Below are positions 36,386 to 47,246 of a stretch of DNA of 64,000 bases, in pieces. Position 1 is the first letter of the stretch; each line of letters begins with the position of its first letter. The DNA is from Holothuria scabra (taxonomy: Eukaryota > Echinodermata > Holothuroidea > Aspidochirotida > Holothuriidae): positions 19,857,318-19,921,317 of the forward strand of contig CM074188.1 in the NCBI GenBank assembly GCA_037179385.1, in the 5' to 3' direction. Both the position numbers and the translations under genes were made by a program. The notes under the pieces were generated by a model that saw only the letters and a list, made by a program, of their open reading frames with translations, ran no database searches and was not told the origin of the DNA.

Positions 36386-37610
36386 CTAAAATAAAATTCA
36401 GATAAAGAAGAAGTAAAAACTGACAATCGCAATGATTGCGAAGCAGAATAAAACACTATTTTCTCTGAAAAAGAATACTGAACCAGCGAGTTAGCAGCTG
36501 GGAATGTGCAACCCCTTTAATCGTCAACTCATCCTTCACCGGTTGTTGCGATACGCAAGACTATATAGATTTGACAGTTATAACACGGCCTTTACTGTAG
36601 TTCTCGAATCTGATCTGACAACCTGTTTTCTGTCTTCAAATGGGTGTAACGAATTAATAGAACACCTTGATTTTTCAATTCGCCTGATCCACAGGTAATA
36701 AACTAAACAAAATCTGCACCATGACGACACCATAGCAACTTACTGTAGTGTATAAACGAAAATAATGCAGTCACGTCCTGCGACCACACATTACACAGTA
36801 GCTGTAAGACACAGTCTGTCTGGATATACAGCATGTTACCGTCCTGGAGGTGTTTTATAAAGCACTGTAGGCTACTGTAGTTTTGACTGTTTACATAGGT
36901 CTTAGCCTTGCAGGTCAAAACCAGGTCAAGAGACAGTAGTAAATTTCGTGAAGCCTTGCACGGGACCGTGTAACTCATGAGGAATTACCTGTAAGATTTG
37001 GGAGAGTCACTTGCTTTTCCTGGACCCATCCCACCTGTTAACAATCAAGGAGAAGACTCGGTTCTACGTAAGAACTGGATGGGGAGAATGTTCAATGTAA
37101 AGTACACGATCATAGTTCTTGGGTTTTTTCAAGGAGCTGCTATTGACAGCTCTCTTGTGGGGATCAATCAGTTCCATTTCTGCACCGCTGCACAACTGTT
37201 TGCCAACATTCAATTAGTTTGACTTTGACAACAAAGCATTTATGCGATGCAGTGTTCCTTATCAATTTCATTATGGAAGCCTTTTTGGAGGTGCTGTGTC
37301 ACTGTTTCCACGTGGTCGTGACAGTATCTGGAACCATTCCCTTATTCAAATTCAAATTCAGCTTACAAGTTTAAACGTTTCTGGGAGTAGTCGGATCACT
37401 TTTCTAAGTAGTCGGCTAGTAACAGTATTTTATGCAGGGCAGTAAGTACAGTAAGTGGAAATCGAGCCAGTACGGTATCCAAAGCAGACCTTTAAAAATT
37501 CTACAAAGCTTGTCAGCTATGAGCACGCTTAATCATATTTCGAAACTCAGTTGATCATGGACCCATAATTCATCCATATACGAGGCCGATTATATTAATC
37601 ACCCAATATA

Positions 37611-37805
37611 AAAGGGGCAATAAGGGCAACCTGAGGGGCAATAAGAGCAACCTGCACCCAGAAAATCATAGAATCTAAACCACCAACCCATTTTACCCTC
37701 ATGGTACACACAGAACCAGTTGCCCACATGGGCCCAGAACTATCCCATATGAGCACATTGTTCATACGGGCTGGCCCATATTGCCCCTAACTACTTTTGG
37801 GTGCA
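37611..37805. repeat. Short tandem plus inverted-repeat element
   Basis: 'ggggcaataagggcaacctg' is repeated once in tandem (about 37614-37652). It is followed by 'tgcacccagaaaatcata', and near 37797 by 'cttttgggtgcaaaatcata', which contains the inverted 'gggtgca'. Between them 'gcccacatgggccc' and 'ggcccatattgcccc' give further inverted pairing. Probably a MITE. The direct 'aaaatcata' on both sides may be a target duplication or chance. Confidence 0.4.
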
Positions 37806-38447
37806 AAATCATATGGACTTAAAGGGCAAGAGCAGTCATCCCAAATTGAAGTAGTGTAGTAGACTGTCCAATTTCATGATTGGCTGTTGGAAGTCATGTG
37901 ACAACATTTTTCTCTTCAAATGTGAAATTTACAAGAAATAACTGTTTAGTTTACCTTGAATATGCTATGGTAAAGTCATAAAATGCAATGAAAGATACTT
38001 TGAAGCGAAATAAGACAAAAATTGTGTTATTTAGCTTTTTCTTCAAAATAAGTTTTGGGGACTGCTCTTTACCTTTAAACGGTTTGCTGTTCCCCATTTA
38101 TCAGGATTAACTCCTTGGTTAGTACTGTACCTAGAATATGCAACATTTAATTCCCAATGTATCATGATAGGTACTGGTACGCATCGTGAAAAGATATAAG
38201 GAGAAACTTGAGAGATTTACAGTGACCGATATTTCACAACAAGGAGAAGCAACTGCCCTTTAATAGATCATTTGTTGCAAAAATACTTATGATGACCACC
38301 TACAACAAGGGGATACGAGGAGGATAGTCCAAAATTCACTACAAAATCTTGACCAGAGAGCATGCACCGAAAAATATGGGGTTTTTGTCCTTTGAGGGTG
38401 GGAATCAGTCATTGTAGGAGTTTGACGAGGATAATGAGGGTGAAGAG

Positions 38448-38765
38448 CAGTGGCAGTGCCAGAATTTCAAAATGGGGGCATGGGGAGGGACAAACCAAGG
38501 GAAAAGGGTGATGAGGGGGAAAAAATTTTCGGCTGCAAAACGAAACCGAACCCAATCCTGGAAGGTGAGGGTTCGGTTTCGTTTTGGGTCGAAGCCCCCG
38601 GAAGCTCTAGGTTTTAGCATATCTTTGGATGAAGACTCGAAGTCTCTGGAGAGGCATATCATTCATTTCTTTTCGGTTAACTCAACTCCTAACTGACCTT
38701 AATTGACGCAAGGGGCAAGGACAAAATCTGGTGAATTCCCCCTCTCCCCCGGAGCGCCACCACTG
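38448..38765. mobile_element. Probable hAT-type element, CAGTGGC ends
   Basis: The left end is CAGTGGCAGTGCC and the right end GGAGCGCCACCACTG, an imperfect inverted pair of the hAT type. The flanking octamers GTGAAGAG and GTAAGAGG are similar but not identical, so the insertion is old or the ends are slightly off. The right end lies inside a later 262-bp tandem duplication, so it occurs twice. Confidence 0.45.
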
Positions 38766-39190
38766 GTAAGAGGTCTTAGGGAAGTGGCTCCCTCCCTTTG
38801 GAAAGTTTTTACCTATTCAAAGGAGCCTAGATGCTATTCCAATGGTGAAAGATTTTCAACTTTGACAGAATTAATTTAAACCTAACTCTCCCACAAGAAG
38901 TTCCAATTCTCCTAACCCACTTACTTATTTCTTTTCGGTTAACTCAACTCCTAACTGACCTAAATTGGGGGAGAGGGCAAGGAAAAATCTGGGGAATTCA
39001 CCCTCTAACCGCGTAGCGCCGTCACTGGTAAGAGGTGTTAGGGAAGGGGCTCCCTCCCTTTGGAAAATTTTGACCTTTTCAAAGGAGCCTAGATGCCGTT
39101 CCAAATAGTGCCACATTTCCAACTTTGGCAGAATTAATTTAAGCCTTACCCTCTCCCCCAAGAAGTTCCAGTTCTCATAACCCACTTACT
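38665..39190. repeat. 262-bp tandem duplication, two copies
   Basis: 'atttcttttcggttaactca' starts at 38665 and again at 38927, an offset of 262. The two copies keep the same order throughout ('cactggtaagaggt.ttaggg', 'ggctccctccctttggaaa', 'aaaggagcctagatgc', 'cagaattaatttaa', 'aacccacttactta'), at an estimated 85-90% identity. Intronic in the coiled-coil gene. Confidence 0.85.
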
Positions 39191-39454
39191 TAAGGCCCAG
39201 CTTCCACAACTGTCCAAAGCTCATGCACCCTCATCCAGACAAAATCTCGTTGCTTTATGGTGAGTACCCAAAACCAATGCGTAATCAAAACAAGATCGGT
39301 ACTGTACACGTTTTGTCGGCCCAATAAGAGCTAATGGGATGATGTGCTCGGCCCTTTGCCCCCTTGTGGCTACGGGCGTGTACCAGACACAAGCTCCTGG
39401 CGTCTTTGAGAATATGAGAGCAGCATCATTTCAACAATTAGAACTGCTTCTTAC

Positions 39455-39793
39455 CTGAATTTCGTTCTTTTGCTTTTCACATTCGCCAACTTTATTTTCC
39501 TTATCTTTAACCGTACCTTCCAGGGATTTTATTCTGTCTTGATTTTCTGTTTTCACTTTTTCTATATCACGAGTGATCTGTTCTTTTCTGTTTTCACACT
39601 CCGCAAGCTGCTTCTGCATGCCATCGTTTTCTTCTTGTACTGAGCGTATTTCATATTGCCTTTCATTTAAAATGAAATTTTGTTCTTCAAACTTAGTCAG
39701 GAGTTTGGTGTACCTGTAACCGAGAACTAGGACGGAAGCTATCACCACTAGCAACCCCATGTTTCTGATAGTGCCTCCACCTCGCGTATCCAT
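39455..39793 (-). CDS. Coiled-coil type II membrane protein, exon 1 (start)
   Basis: The ATG is at 39793-39791 in a good initiation context (A at -3, G at +4). The exon encodes 113 residues to the donor GT (39454-39453), phase 0. Residues 1-11 (MDTRGGGTIRN) are short and positive. About residues 12-26 (MGLLVVIASVLVLGY) form one membrane segment with no cleavable-signal features. The rest is a charged coiled coil with cysteines at regular intervals (ECENRK, ECEKQK, and DACNK in exon 2), which could make interchain disulfides. With exon 2 the protein is 197 residues: N-in/C-out (type II) topology, lumenal or extracellular coiled coil and acidic/basic tail. This is the plan of the Golgi proteins GOLM1/CASC4, but those are longer, so the assignment is tentative. 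The 5' UTR and promoter lie above 39793 and are not resolved. Confidence 0.85.
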
Positions 39794-40680
39794 AATTCCA
39801 AACCTTGATAGCAGACTCCAAACTAAAATTAGTTGAACACCACCGACTCCAGCCGAACCTACCGATAGAGTTTCACAATAATACTTCTTAACTTTCGAGA
39901 AAGGTTCAACTCAGCGCTGACAGTTGCCGAATTATGTACAACATACAGACTACTTGATTCTAAAGTACTGGCAGCAACAGAATCAGTTTTGCTTCCCAAA
40001 AAGTACAGACTCATAGATGACCTAAAGAGAAGAGATTTCTTTGCGTTGAATGATGACTCTGCTAGGCAAGGTTCACCTAAGGCAATTGTGTAAGCTGTAT
40101 CTAACAAATACAAAATTAACGTGTCGATCACTCAGAGCTATTTTCAATCAGTTGGCTGCCGTGCCACATGAAACGAGTTAAAAATGTGTGTTAGCCTAAT
40201 GCTGGCACTAACTTTACAATCACAAACATGCTACGTTGCAAGCATGAAGTATGACCTTTAAACCTTTCGTTCTAGATGGCTGGGTTCGTGGCTCTCATTT
40301 ACAAAGAATTCCTCAAACAGTCATTCTATTGGTTTTTTCCCGTATCTCCAACACCTGTTAACGTGTAAGTAAGTCCGTTTGTGTTGGTAGGTACTCTCAT
40401 AGCAGTATTTTCGATCGATTATAACTAGTGAGATGAGCGAGGCGACAGACAGAGAGTCTGGTCTGTGGCAGTGTAATTAAATTCAACTCAAGAACTAATA
40501 TTTGCGTGAGGAATTGGAAATTTTGAATCATCATAAATTTCGTTTTATTTCGTTTACTGTTTTTCGCTTTATACATATATAACAGTGGTGGATCCAAGAT
40601 GATTTGCCAGAAGGGGACTCGGGCAGGCCAGTTGTGGATAAATAGCGGAGAGGGGGGAGGGGGAGGTTGAACGCCAGCAG
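39794..40680. other. 5' flank of the coiled-coil gene
   Basis: Presumed 5' UTR and promoter side of the - strand gene. I see no TATA-like box at a convincing position. A fragment 'cagtggtggatccaag' at about 40586 looks like a hAT-type end without a partner. Confidence 0.4.
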
Positions 40681-41199
40681 GACTATCTAAGCGGAGAACC
40701 ACCACTGGTTGACGGGAGCGAACAAGAAATTTTTTGAATTCACAAACTCTCCAGAGCGGTGTAATTTTTTTTACGTGGAATGACTATATAAAACTAAATA
40801 GAAATGTCACATATTGAAACTAGCACTTACGATTGTTAGTGTAAAAGTAAAAAAGTCACTGATGCTTAATATCTATTCCGCACGTCTCTGGTATTGAAAG
40901 TTATGTTCAAAATTTCGCCACAAAGGAGGGACTACACAGACATTAACATCATCCGGGCGGGAGCATTTCAGGGGACGAGGACAGAAGATGCTCTGCCCAA
41001 ATTCTGAAAAGTCGTCACCCCTCAGACAGTCGGAAATGTCTTTCCCCCGGCTTGTAAGCAGAACCTAAGCAGTTATTATTTTGTAATTCTGGGGAAGCAC
41101 CATCCAAGTGGAGCACTACCATCGAAGTGGATACACAGAAAATATAAAAGACTCACAACCTCTAACGTCAAAACAGCCAGAAATAATGTTGCCTGAAAG
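40680..41199 (+). repeat. Diverged hairpin-repeat units
   Basis: 'gactatctaagcggagaacc' at about 40681 and 'catccaagtggagcactacc' at about 41102, each with downstream 'agaaaat..' and 'cagccagaaataatg' type blocks, follow the unit order of the 24.75-kb array. The second unit is cut at 41199 by the element that begins at 41200. Confidence 0.55.
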
Positions 41200-41270
41200 C
41201 ATAGGCGTAGGCGGGCATTCTAACATGAGGGCGGAAGATTTTTTGCCCGAAAAATGTAGCTTTGCCCGGA

Positions 41271-41990
41271 AAACTATCTTAGTGGAGCGTCCCGCATCGT
41301 TTAGCGCGGAGGGTACAAAAAATGTGGAAAATCGTCGGACAGTGGAAAACGGCATGTTCCACTGAGGTTTACAAAGAGGATCTAGGCAGTTGTTATTTCG
41401 GGTTTTTGCTTGCAGAAAAACGTTCACTTCAAACTAAATTTCAGCCAGAACGACAATCTAAGCGGAGCCCTACCATGAGTTGGCACGGAGCGTAAAGAAA
41501 ATTTAAAAAATCGGACCCCACAGACAATCAAAAAAGACATTTTCCAGCCTAGAGGGATCTAATCAGTCGGTTTTTAGAGTTTGGGCTTGCAAAAATGTTC
41601 ACTTGAATCTGAAATTTTGCTAGGAAGTCTGTCTAAGCTGAGCGCCCCCACCAGGTTGGCGCGGGCGTACAGAAAACTTTAAAAAATCAACACCCTCACC
41701 AGTGGCGTCACAAGGAGGGAAGGGGTCAGGGAAGGGCAGCTGCACCCCCTACGTTTCAAGGGGACGCAAAATATGGGTTTGCTTGGAAAGAAATTTTGTG
41801 GCCAAAATAGGAGATGTCAGATGTCTGAGAGAAAGTGGAGGAAAAAATAACGAGTAGCATTAGCCCCTTCGACAAAATTGGGTGTAGAATGACATCAAAC
41901 ACGGGCAATTGTTCCTCATGGAAGTTGAGTCTTCTGCACCCCTACACCCACCTTTTGTGACGCCACTGACCCTCACATGGCCGGAAATGA
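41271..41990 (+). repeat. Hairpin-repeat units, three, one interrupted by a MITE
   Basis: Units start near 41271 ('actatcttagtggagcgtcc'), 41452 ('gacaatctaagcggagccct') and 41627 ('gtctgtctaagctgagcgcc'). Each is followed by 'aaattt.aaaaatcg' and 'cccctcagacagccggaaatg' type blocks, and 'cagttgttatttcgggtttt' links them. The third unit is split by the hAT MITE at 41700-41968 and resumes as 'accctcacatggccggaaat'. Confidence 0.6.
41700..41968. mobile_element. hAT-type MITE, family 'CAGTGGCGTCACAAG'
   Basis: Inverted ends CAGTGGCGTCACAAG (41700-41714) and 'cttttgtgacgccactg' (ending 41968), near perfect. The element is flanked by an exact 8-bp duplication ACCCTCAC (41692-41699 and 41969-41976). 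The 269-bp body has no transposase. It interrupts a hairpin-repeat unit at its 'accctcagatagccgg' block, so the insertion is younger than that array. Confidence 0.93.
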
Positions 41991-42733
41991 AATTTTTCAG
42001 GCACATACTGTAGGAGGAATATCTAAGAAGTTGCTCTTTGATCAGAAAATAACCAGATAAAATGTCTCACTATACCATTGGATGAAATGGTCTTTTCCAG
42101 GAGAAAACTGTAAAACGGAAATGAAAACGTGCTAATGTAGGCCTATTTTACTCCATTGCGACTCTTGGCTAAATTAAATACCGTATATATTGGCTGATTG
42201 AAGTGATGAAATAAAACTTTAAATGACTATAAATGATTTTATTTTTATTAGTAACATCTTTTAAAAAAATGTCACGTTATGAGATAGGTTTGAATTAATT
42301 TTCAGGAAGATTTATGCCAAGACATTCTTACACTTTATCATTATGTACCTGATTGCCTGAAATACAGCCTGTAGACCCATTACCGTTGCGCGAGTTTGCG
42401 CTGTAAAGGAAGGATAGATGGCAAACTGGTAGACACTTCAACTGAATGTCCTCACGTCTGTCAGTATAATAAATTTGGAAACTGAAAAAAACCCAAGATT
42501 TTTCAACCTTCTCCTATTTTTTACCATTTCGGGCAAAAATGTTGAGGAGGCGCTGAGGAAAACCATTTTTCACAAGCTACCCGAATGTGTTGCCAAACTT
42601 TTATCATTTATATTTCTCAGATGGAAATTTTCCTTTGAACATTTGATTTTTGGGCAAAGCTTTGAAAGTACTAAAATCATCGGCCATTTCGGGCATAGTC
42701 AGTGGCGTAGCTAGACATTTCCCCAAAACTTTC

Positions 42734-42818
42734 CAGTTTCAGTATATTTTCAGTTTCGATGTATTTTCAGTTTCAGTATATTTTCAGTTTCGATGTATTT
42801 TCAGTTTCAGTATATTTT
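42734..42818 (+). repeat. 17-bp minisatellite, five units
   Basis: 'cagtttcagtatatttt' and 'cagtttcgatgtatttt' alternate A-B-A-B-A without other change, just inside the left end of the hAT element. The alternation implies duplication of a 34-bp higher-order unit. Confidence 0.9.
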
Positions 42819-43251
42819 CAAGGTTAAGGTGTATGTATTACATACAAAATAGGTTACGTAAATTTAAAATAATAACAAGATTATCATGACGTCACATGTA
42901 ACGTTACATAAATAAACACATGGCCTACAAGATCCTGAAGCTGCCTACTATATATAAGACAATTTCATCATGGGCCCGTTGTCACCCCCATCCCAAGTGA
43001 TTAATTAGATTAATTTTCCGAACAGATTAAATAGATTAATTTTCCGAACCAATTCTTTAAAAATGAGGTAAACATCAACCGTTTGTCCATGTTTGCAGGG
43101 TTACTATGTTTAGAGTAGACAATGGTAAGCTATTGCTTTTAGCTCCATCCATGGTTAAACACAGAGTAAGATCAGTCTATAACCTGCACGGTACTAGCTT
43201 GTAGGATGAGAGGCCATTAAATGATTAAACTTAACCCAGGACGCTGTCAAC

Positions 43252-43299
43252 CAATGGCTTTGAAAATGGGCTGTTAAACCTCGTCTAATGTAACCTAAT
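43252..43299 (+). repeat. Short SINE insertion with target-site duplication
   Basis: A 48-bp piece of the SINE 3' end ('caatggctttgaaaatggg', 'ctgttaaacctcgtctaatg') lies between CCAGGACGCTGTCAAC (43236-43251) and CCAGGGCGTTGTCAAC (43300-43315). These match at 14 of 16, a typical LINE-mediated target duplication. It is a strongly 5'-truncated copy. Confidence 0.75.
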
Positions 43300-43324
43300 C
43301 CAGGGCGTTGTCAACTTTAGTGAC

Positions 43325-43430
43325 GGGTGAGAGTGATACGCGGAGCGCGACCATCGGTTCGCGCGGAGCGTCCGACCAAGGGAAATTTCGCTAAACACCC
43401 CTGGATTGAAGGAAATGACACTCCCTGTGC
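43325..43430 (+). repeat. Hairpin-repeat unit inside the hAT element
   Basis: 'gatacgcggagcgcgaccat', 'cggttcgcgcggagcg', 'aaatttcgctaaacaccc' and 'gaaggaaatgacactccctg' keep the unit order. Confidence 0.55.
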
Positions 43431-44650
43431 CTCATTACTGCATGCGTAGAATGCCAGATGTTTCATGTTCCTGGAAAGTTTTTAGGTGACAAGTTGTTCA
43501 CAATATATATATAAAGCCTATAAAAAGGAAAAATTGGAAACTCTGAGGCCTACCGGTATGTATTGCTGACAGCCATAAATCGAATATAAATATAATGGGT
43601 TATGGAACGAAAAAAAAAACGGAAGTTGTGATAATTTATTGAGGGAATGTTTCATTCACGAGGGTATGATTATGTTACCACTTATAAGCAACGTATTACC
43701 CAATAGTGCATCAAGTTGATGAACATAACATTAGCTCGTAGGGAACTAGCTCGATGACGGTATCCCATGCACCGGTCTTATAGCCTGTCTGTGTTGCGCA
43801 GTATACATTGAACTGATTAAAATACCCTGCATGTGTACCAGAGAACATTCATGCTGCTGCAGAGAGGGCATTTCTGCGGAACGCGAGTCAAGCGCGCTTC
43901 ATGCTACAGTGACACAGATGAGATCTGGGGAAATACGTTGCATGGAAATACTAATGATACATGAGAAATGTTCAAACAAACAAACAATTACTTATAGTGA
44001 GAAAAATTTAAAGAAATAGGAAAAGGAAGTATTATTTCGTCAACTTGAAATTTCCCCAAATTCCACAAATTTCCCCAAAATATTTTCAGGTGGGGCAACT
44101 TGTCCCCTCTGCCCCCAGTAGCCACGCCACCGGGCATAGTGTTGCACAAGATTTAAAAACAAAAGCAGGCCGAATAATAGTTGTTTTTTAAGCGACAGCC
44201 ATCCCAAATATGGCGGGATCTTTATATTTGTTTGATTTTGAGTAAATACGTTACCCTTGCTGTGCTACTTTTCTATTTTTCGGGCAAATTTTTGGAACAA
44301 TTTGGATATTCGACCATTCTGAGCATTATTATCAGATTATGTTGTGACTAAATACGGTACTGTGAAGTAAAACTCAAGAAGCTCTGTAGTAGAGTCCGCA
44401 ATCGGACTCGAATTGTCAGAAATTGAAGGGCCCGGCCAGGGAGGTTGATTTTTCCCCATTGAGAAAGTACAGGGACTCGAGTCCGCACTCTGGCTCGAGT
44501 CCTTGAAAGTTGAAAATTACAGGACTCGTGACTCGGAGTCTCCAGACTCGACTACAGTACTGCCAAATTCCTTAGCGAATTTTAGATTTTGGGGAAATTT
44601 TAGTGGAAGTCTGCCCCTGCCTCCCCGTTTCGTACGCCTATGCCTAAAAG

Positions 44651-44770
44651 ACTATAGCGGAGCGCCACCATGGGTTGGCGCGTAGCACTATAAAATTTTG
44701 AAAATCGCAACCCCCTCAGACAGCCGAAAATGGCATTCCCCACGACATGTAAGCAGATTTTTAGCAGTCG
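44651..44770 (+). repeat. Hairpin-repeat unit
   Basis: 'actatagcggagcgccacca', 'gggttggcgcgtagcact', 'aaaattttgaaaatcgcaac' and 'cctcagacagccgaaaatgg' is one of the best-preserved units. It abuts the right flank of the 41200-44642 element. Confidence 0.65.
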
Positions 44771-45374
44771 TTATTTTGAGCTTTCTTTTTGCAATGAGAT
44801 CTTTATATCAACAAAAAGAATGAAAAAGTGCAAAATGATCAGCAATTTGCCTAACACACTTCAGGAATTATGGAGTGTCATTAAGAAAATGTGACACATC
44901 ACATAGGTCGATTTTAATAATTGGAATGGGGCCTTATTTTTGTTTAATGACTTAAAAAACTTCATCCTTTTTTGGAAGGGGACCTGGGCCCCCGGGTCCC
45001 CTAAATCCGCCCTTTGTATAATACAAAAAATAGCTTTTAAGTAAGATTTTAAGCGTTTTAATAGGATTTTAAGTGAAGGAAGAACATAAAAAGATTTGAG
45101 TACATGAAAAGGTTTGAAAGATGTGCACTTGTATTCCCTAAAATCGAGCAAAACATAATCAAGCAAACAAAATGCTTCAAGTCAAAGAAAAGGTAAGAGA
45201 AGAGAAAGACCCCCTTACGAAGTGCACACTCCCATCCCAGCACTGAAGGCGAAGGAGAAGTCAGAGAAGCAAAATCTGATGTCACGAAATGCTACATCTC
45301 AGTGAAATACCACTGTAAACTAGCACTGAATAGTTACGCGAAATGCTTTTGCGTTGAAGAAACAACTGTAATGT
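44771..45374. other. Intergenic DNA with a transposon-end-like motif
   Basis: No gene. 'ggggacctgggcccccgggt' followed by 'cccctaaatccgccc' (about 44980-45015) looks like a solo hAT-type end, with no partner found. Confidence 0.35.
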
Positions 45375-47246
45375 TTTATCATAAACATTTTTACACTTCT
45401 TACAAATAGTTAAATACTCGAAGCAAACAATTGGAACATGAATAAAACTGCATACCACTCACTCACGGTTCATTCCTTTTTCTTAGGGGGGGGGGGGTTA
45501 AGTGAGGAGGGAAAAAATATTAAATATTTCCATCATCCTAAAACATAAGTTACAAGTGGATACTAATATTTTTTACAGCACGTAAACAAAATATCTATAA
45601 GTATTTTAAGCTCGACTCGTTCGACTTAAATTTGCTCAATTCGACTGACTTGCTGTGGTGTTGGAATTCAGTCGAAAATATTTTAACTTGTACCGTAGGT
45701 GTATAGCTTAGTACGACGTACAAGTGAAAGGTCGGATGAAGGGGATACATGGCAGCTGTAACAATCGTCCTTATTGTTCCGCATCCTAAAATATTTGTAC
45801 CGCATTTTATACTGTCTGAAATATGCCAAGATCATGTTGTAGCAATACTGAATGTTCCCCATTTTTCGCATGTCCTGTAACTGTTTCTTGGTTTGTCGTA
45901 TAGATACAATCAAAAGGAGTGCAGGAAACAGAAAACCGTGGCGTTTGCTTGCTAGATTTCTCCAACTTCTTCTCCCGACATAAATTGTGGTATGCCCGGT
46001 ACGGCAAAATGTGTATTCCCGACACTGAAGTTGCGCCAAGATTTGTCGCCCGACAGGCGACAGGGTGCCTAGCTGCCTAAACGCGCGACTGCAGTCTGAA
46101 ACAGCGACATCTAACTCTGGGTTGCCGAAATTTTGACGAGAGCGACGCTTTGCTGGCACTTTTCGATTTTATCTGGCACAGCTAATGTAATTGCACGATT
46201 TGTCGAGACGACATCTAATTGTGAGTGTACTTTGTATGTGACCGTTTGTCGACGAAATTGACAAATTAAGCAGACCATGCGGAATCCTTCTCAACTGATT
46301 GTTACCTCTGTTACGCCGATGGTCAGTTTCCCCCATGTATTACCCTTTCTTGGTTTCAAGCGAGAGCACAAATATTTGAAAACCGACGTAAAATTTCGGC
46401 ATTTTGCTACCTGTGGGTAGCAGACGACTACTTCAAATATTATTACTCCGAAAAATATCGACTGACAGATGAAGTGCCTAAAATAATTTTTGATGTTGTT
46501 TCTTAATGTGTAACTTGTAAGATGGAATCATTGTTTTAAATGTACTTTGTAGACAATGAGCTGAAGTACAGATTGTGCAAAATTTAGGGCAAATTGAGAA
46601 ATTTCAGTGACATTTCTTCTCCTGCTCACAATTTCAGTTATCATGAAATATAAAGAGCCCAAATTGTGAGCTGTAACCAGAGAGGTTGGCATGTCCAGGT
46701 TGAAAACTTCTACAAGGAGGTAGTAGGGACCGGGGAAGGAACCTGATTCAATATGTAAGCCAAGAGAAATATAATAATTGCGCGCTAATTCTTGCTTTAT
46801 CGTTACTTCCATTTGACTTTATTAATGCCACAAATTTCAAAAGTCATTCGGAAGGACAAACTCCAGTTACGTCAGTTAATGAGGGGCAGATGGCTGCTCC
46901 ATGGTCTACCTGAAGATTAAAATTGCTACAACATCTTTCGAAAATTTTTCCTAATAGCAAACTTGCAATAAAAATTTTAAAGATTTACACCAATTTATAA
47001 AGTTACCTCTAAAACACTCGTGGAAGTTTTACAAGGTCTAGTAAGCCACCCGGGCAAGCTGACGGGTTATCCATTTATGCCAATTCGATTGGCCGCCATG
47101 ACTACGTCCTCAGACAAGTGTTGCTGGTGTCGTTCAAATGTTTCCTACCCTTATCCAGGCCTACTTTTACTGACCCAAAGACTGATTTCAACACTGTCGT
47201 CAGTTTTCAATTCCATCATTTCCTCAAAGTCGTTTTAAATGACCTA

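Larger units (their letters stand above)
36386..39454 (-). other. Intron of the coiled-coil gene, filled with repeats
   Basis: This 3.07-kb phase-0 intron contains a short-tandem and inverted-repeat element (about 37611-37805), a CAGTGGC-ended element (38448-38765) and a 262-bp tandem duplication (38665-39190). Other frames in it (for example 36703-36978 and 37242-37445) show no domain. An extra internal exon cannot be excluded, but the two exons join in frame without one. Confidence 0.65.
42700..44132. mobile_element. hAT-type non-autonomous element, family 'CAGTGGCGTAGCTA'
   Basis: Ends CAGTGGCGTAGCTA (42700-42713) and TAGCCACGCCACCG (44119-44132) are inverted with two differences. The element is flanked by an exact 8-bp duplication GGCATAGT (42692-42699 and 44133-44140). 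The 1433-bp interior codes for no recognisable transposase. It holds a 17-bp minisatellite (42734-42818), a SINE fragment with its own duplication (43252-43299) and a hairpin-repeat unit (about 43325-43430), so it has been a landing site itself. Confidence 0.9.
41200..44642. mobile_element. Probable 3.4-kb hAT-type element, CATAGGCGTA ends
   Basis: The left end CATAGGCGTAGGCGGG starts at 41200. The right end CGTACGCCTATG finishes at 44642. Flanking octamers are CCTGAAAG (41192-41199) and CCTAAAAG (44643-44650), one mismatch. The termini match the small element at 55050-55211. 'cgggcaaaattt'-like blocks occur in both halves. Two other elements are inserted inside (41700-41968, 42700-44132). 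The outer flanks together rebuild parts of a hairpin-repeat unit, which supports insertion, but the left part also contains such units, so separate insertions sharing this family's ends are an alternative. Confidence 0.5.

Noticed and set aside
40585..40712. hAT element from 'cagtggtggatccaag' to 'accaccactg'
   Set aside because: The second motif belongs to a hairpin-repeat unit and the flanking octamers do not match.
45683..46159. 158-codon - strand open frame with a counterpart at 51895-52101
   Set aside because: Part of the inverted duplication. The two versions differ as much at codon positions 1 and 2 as at 3, and indels break the frame, so coding constraint is not supported.
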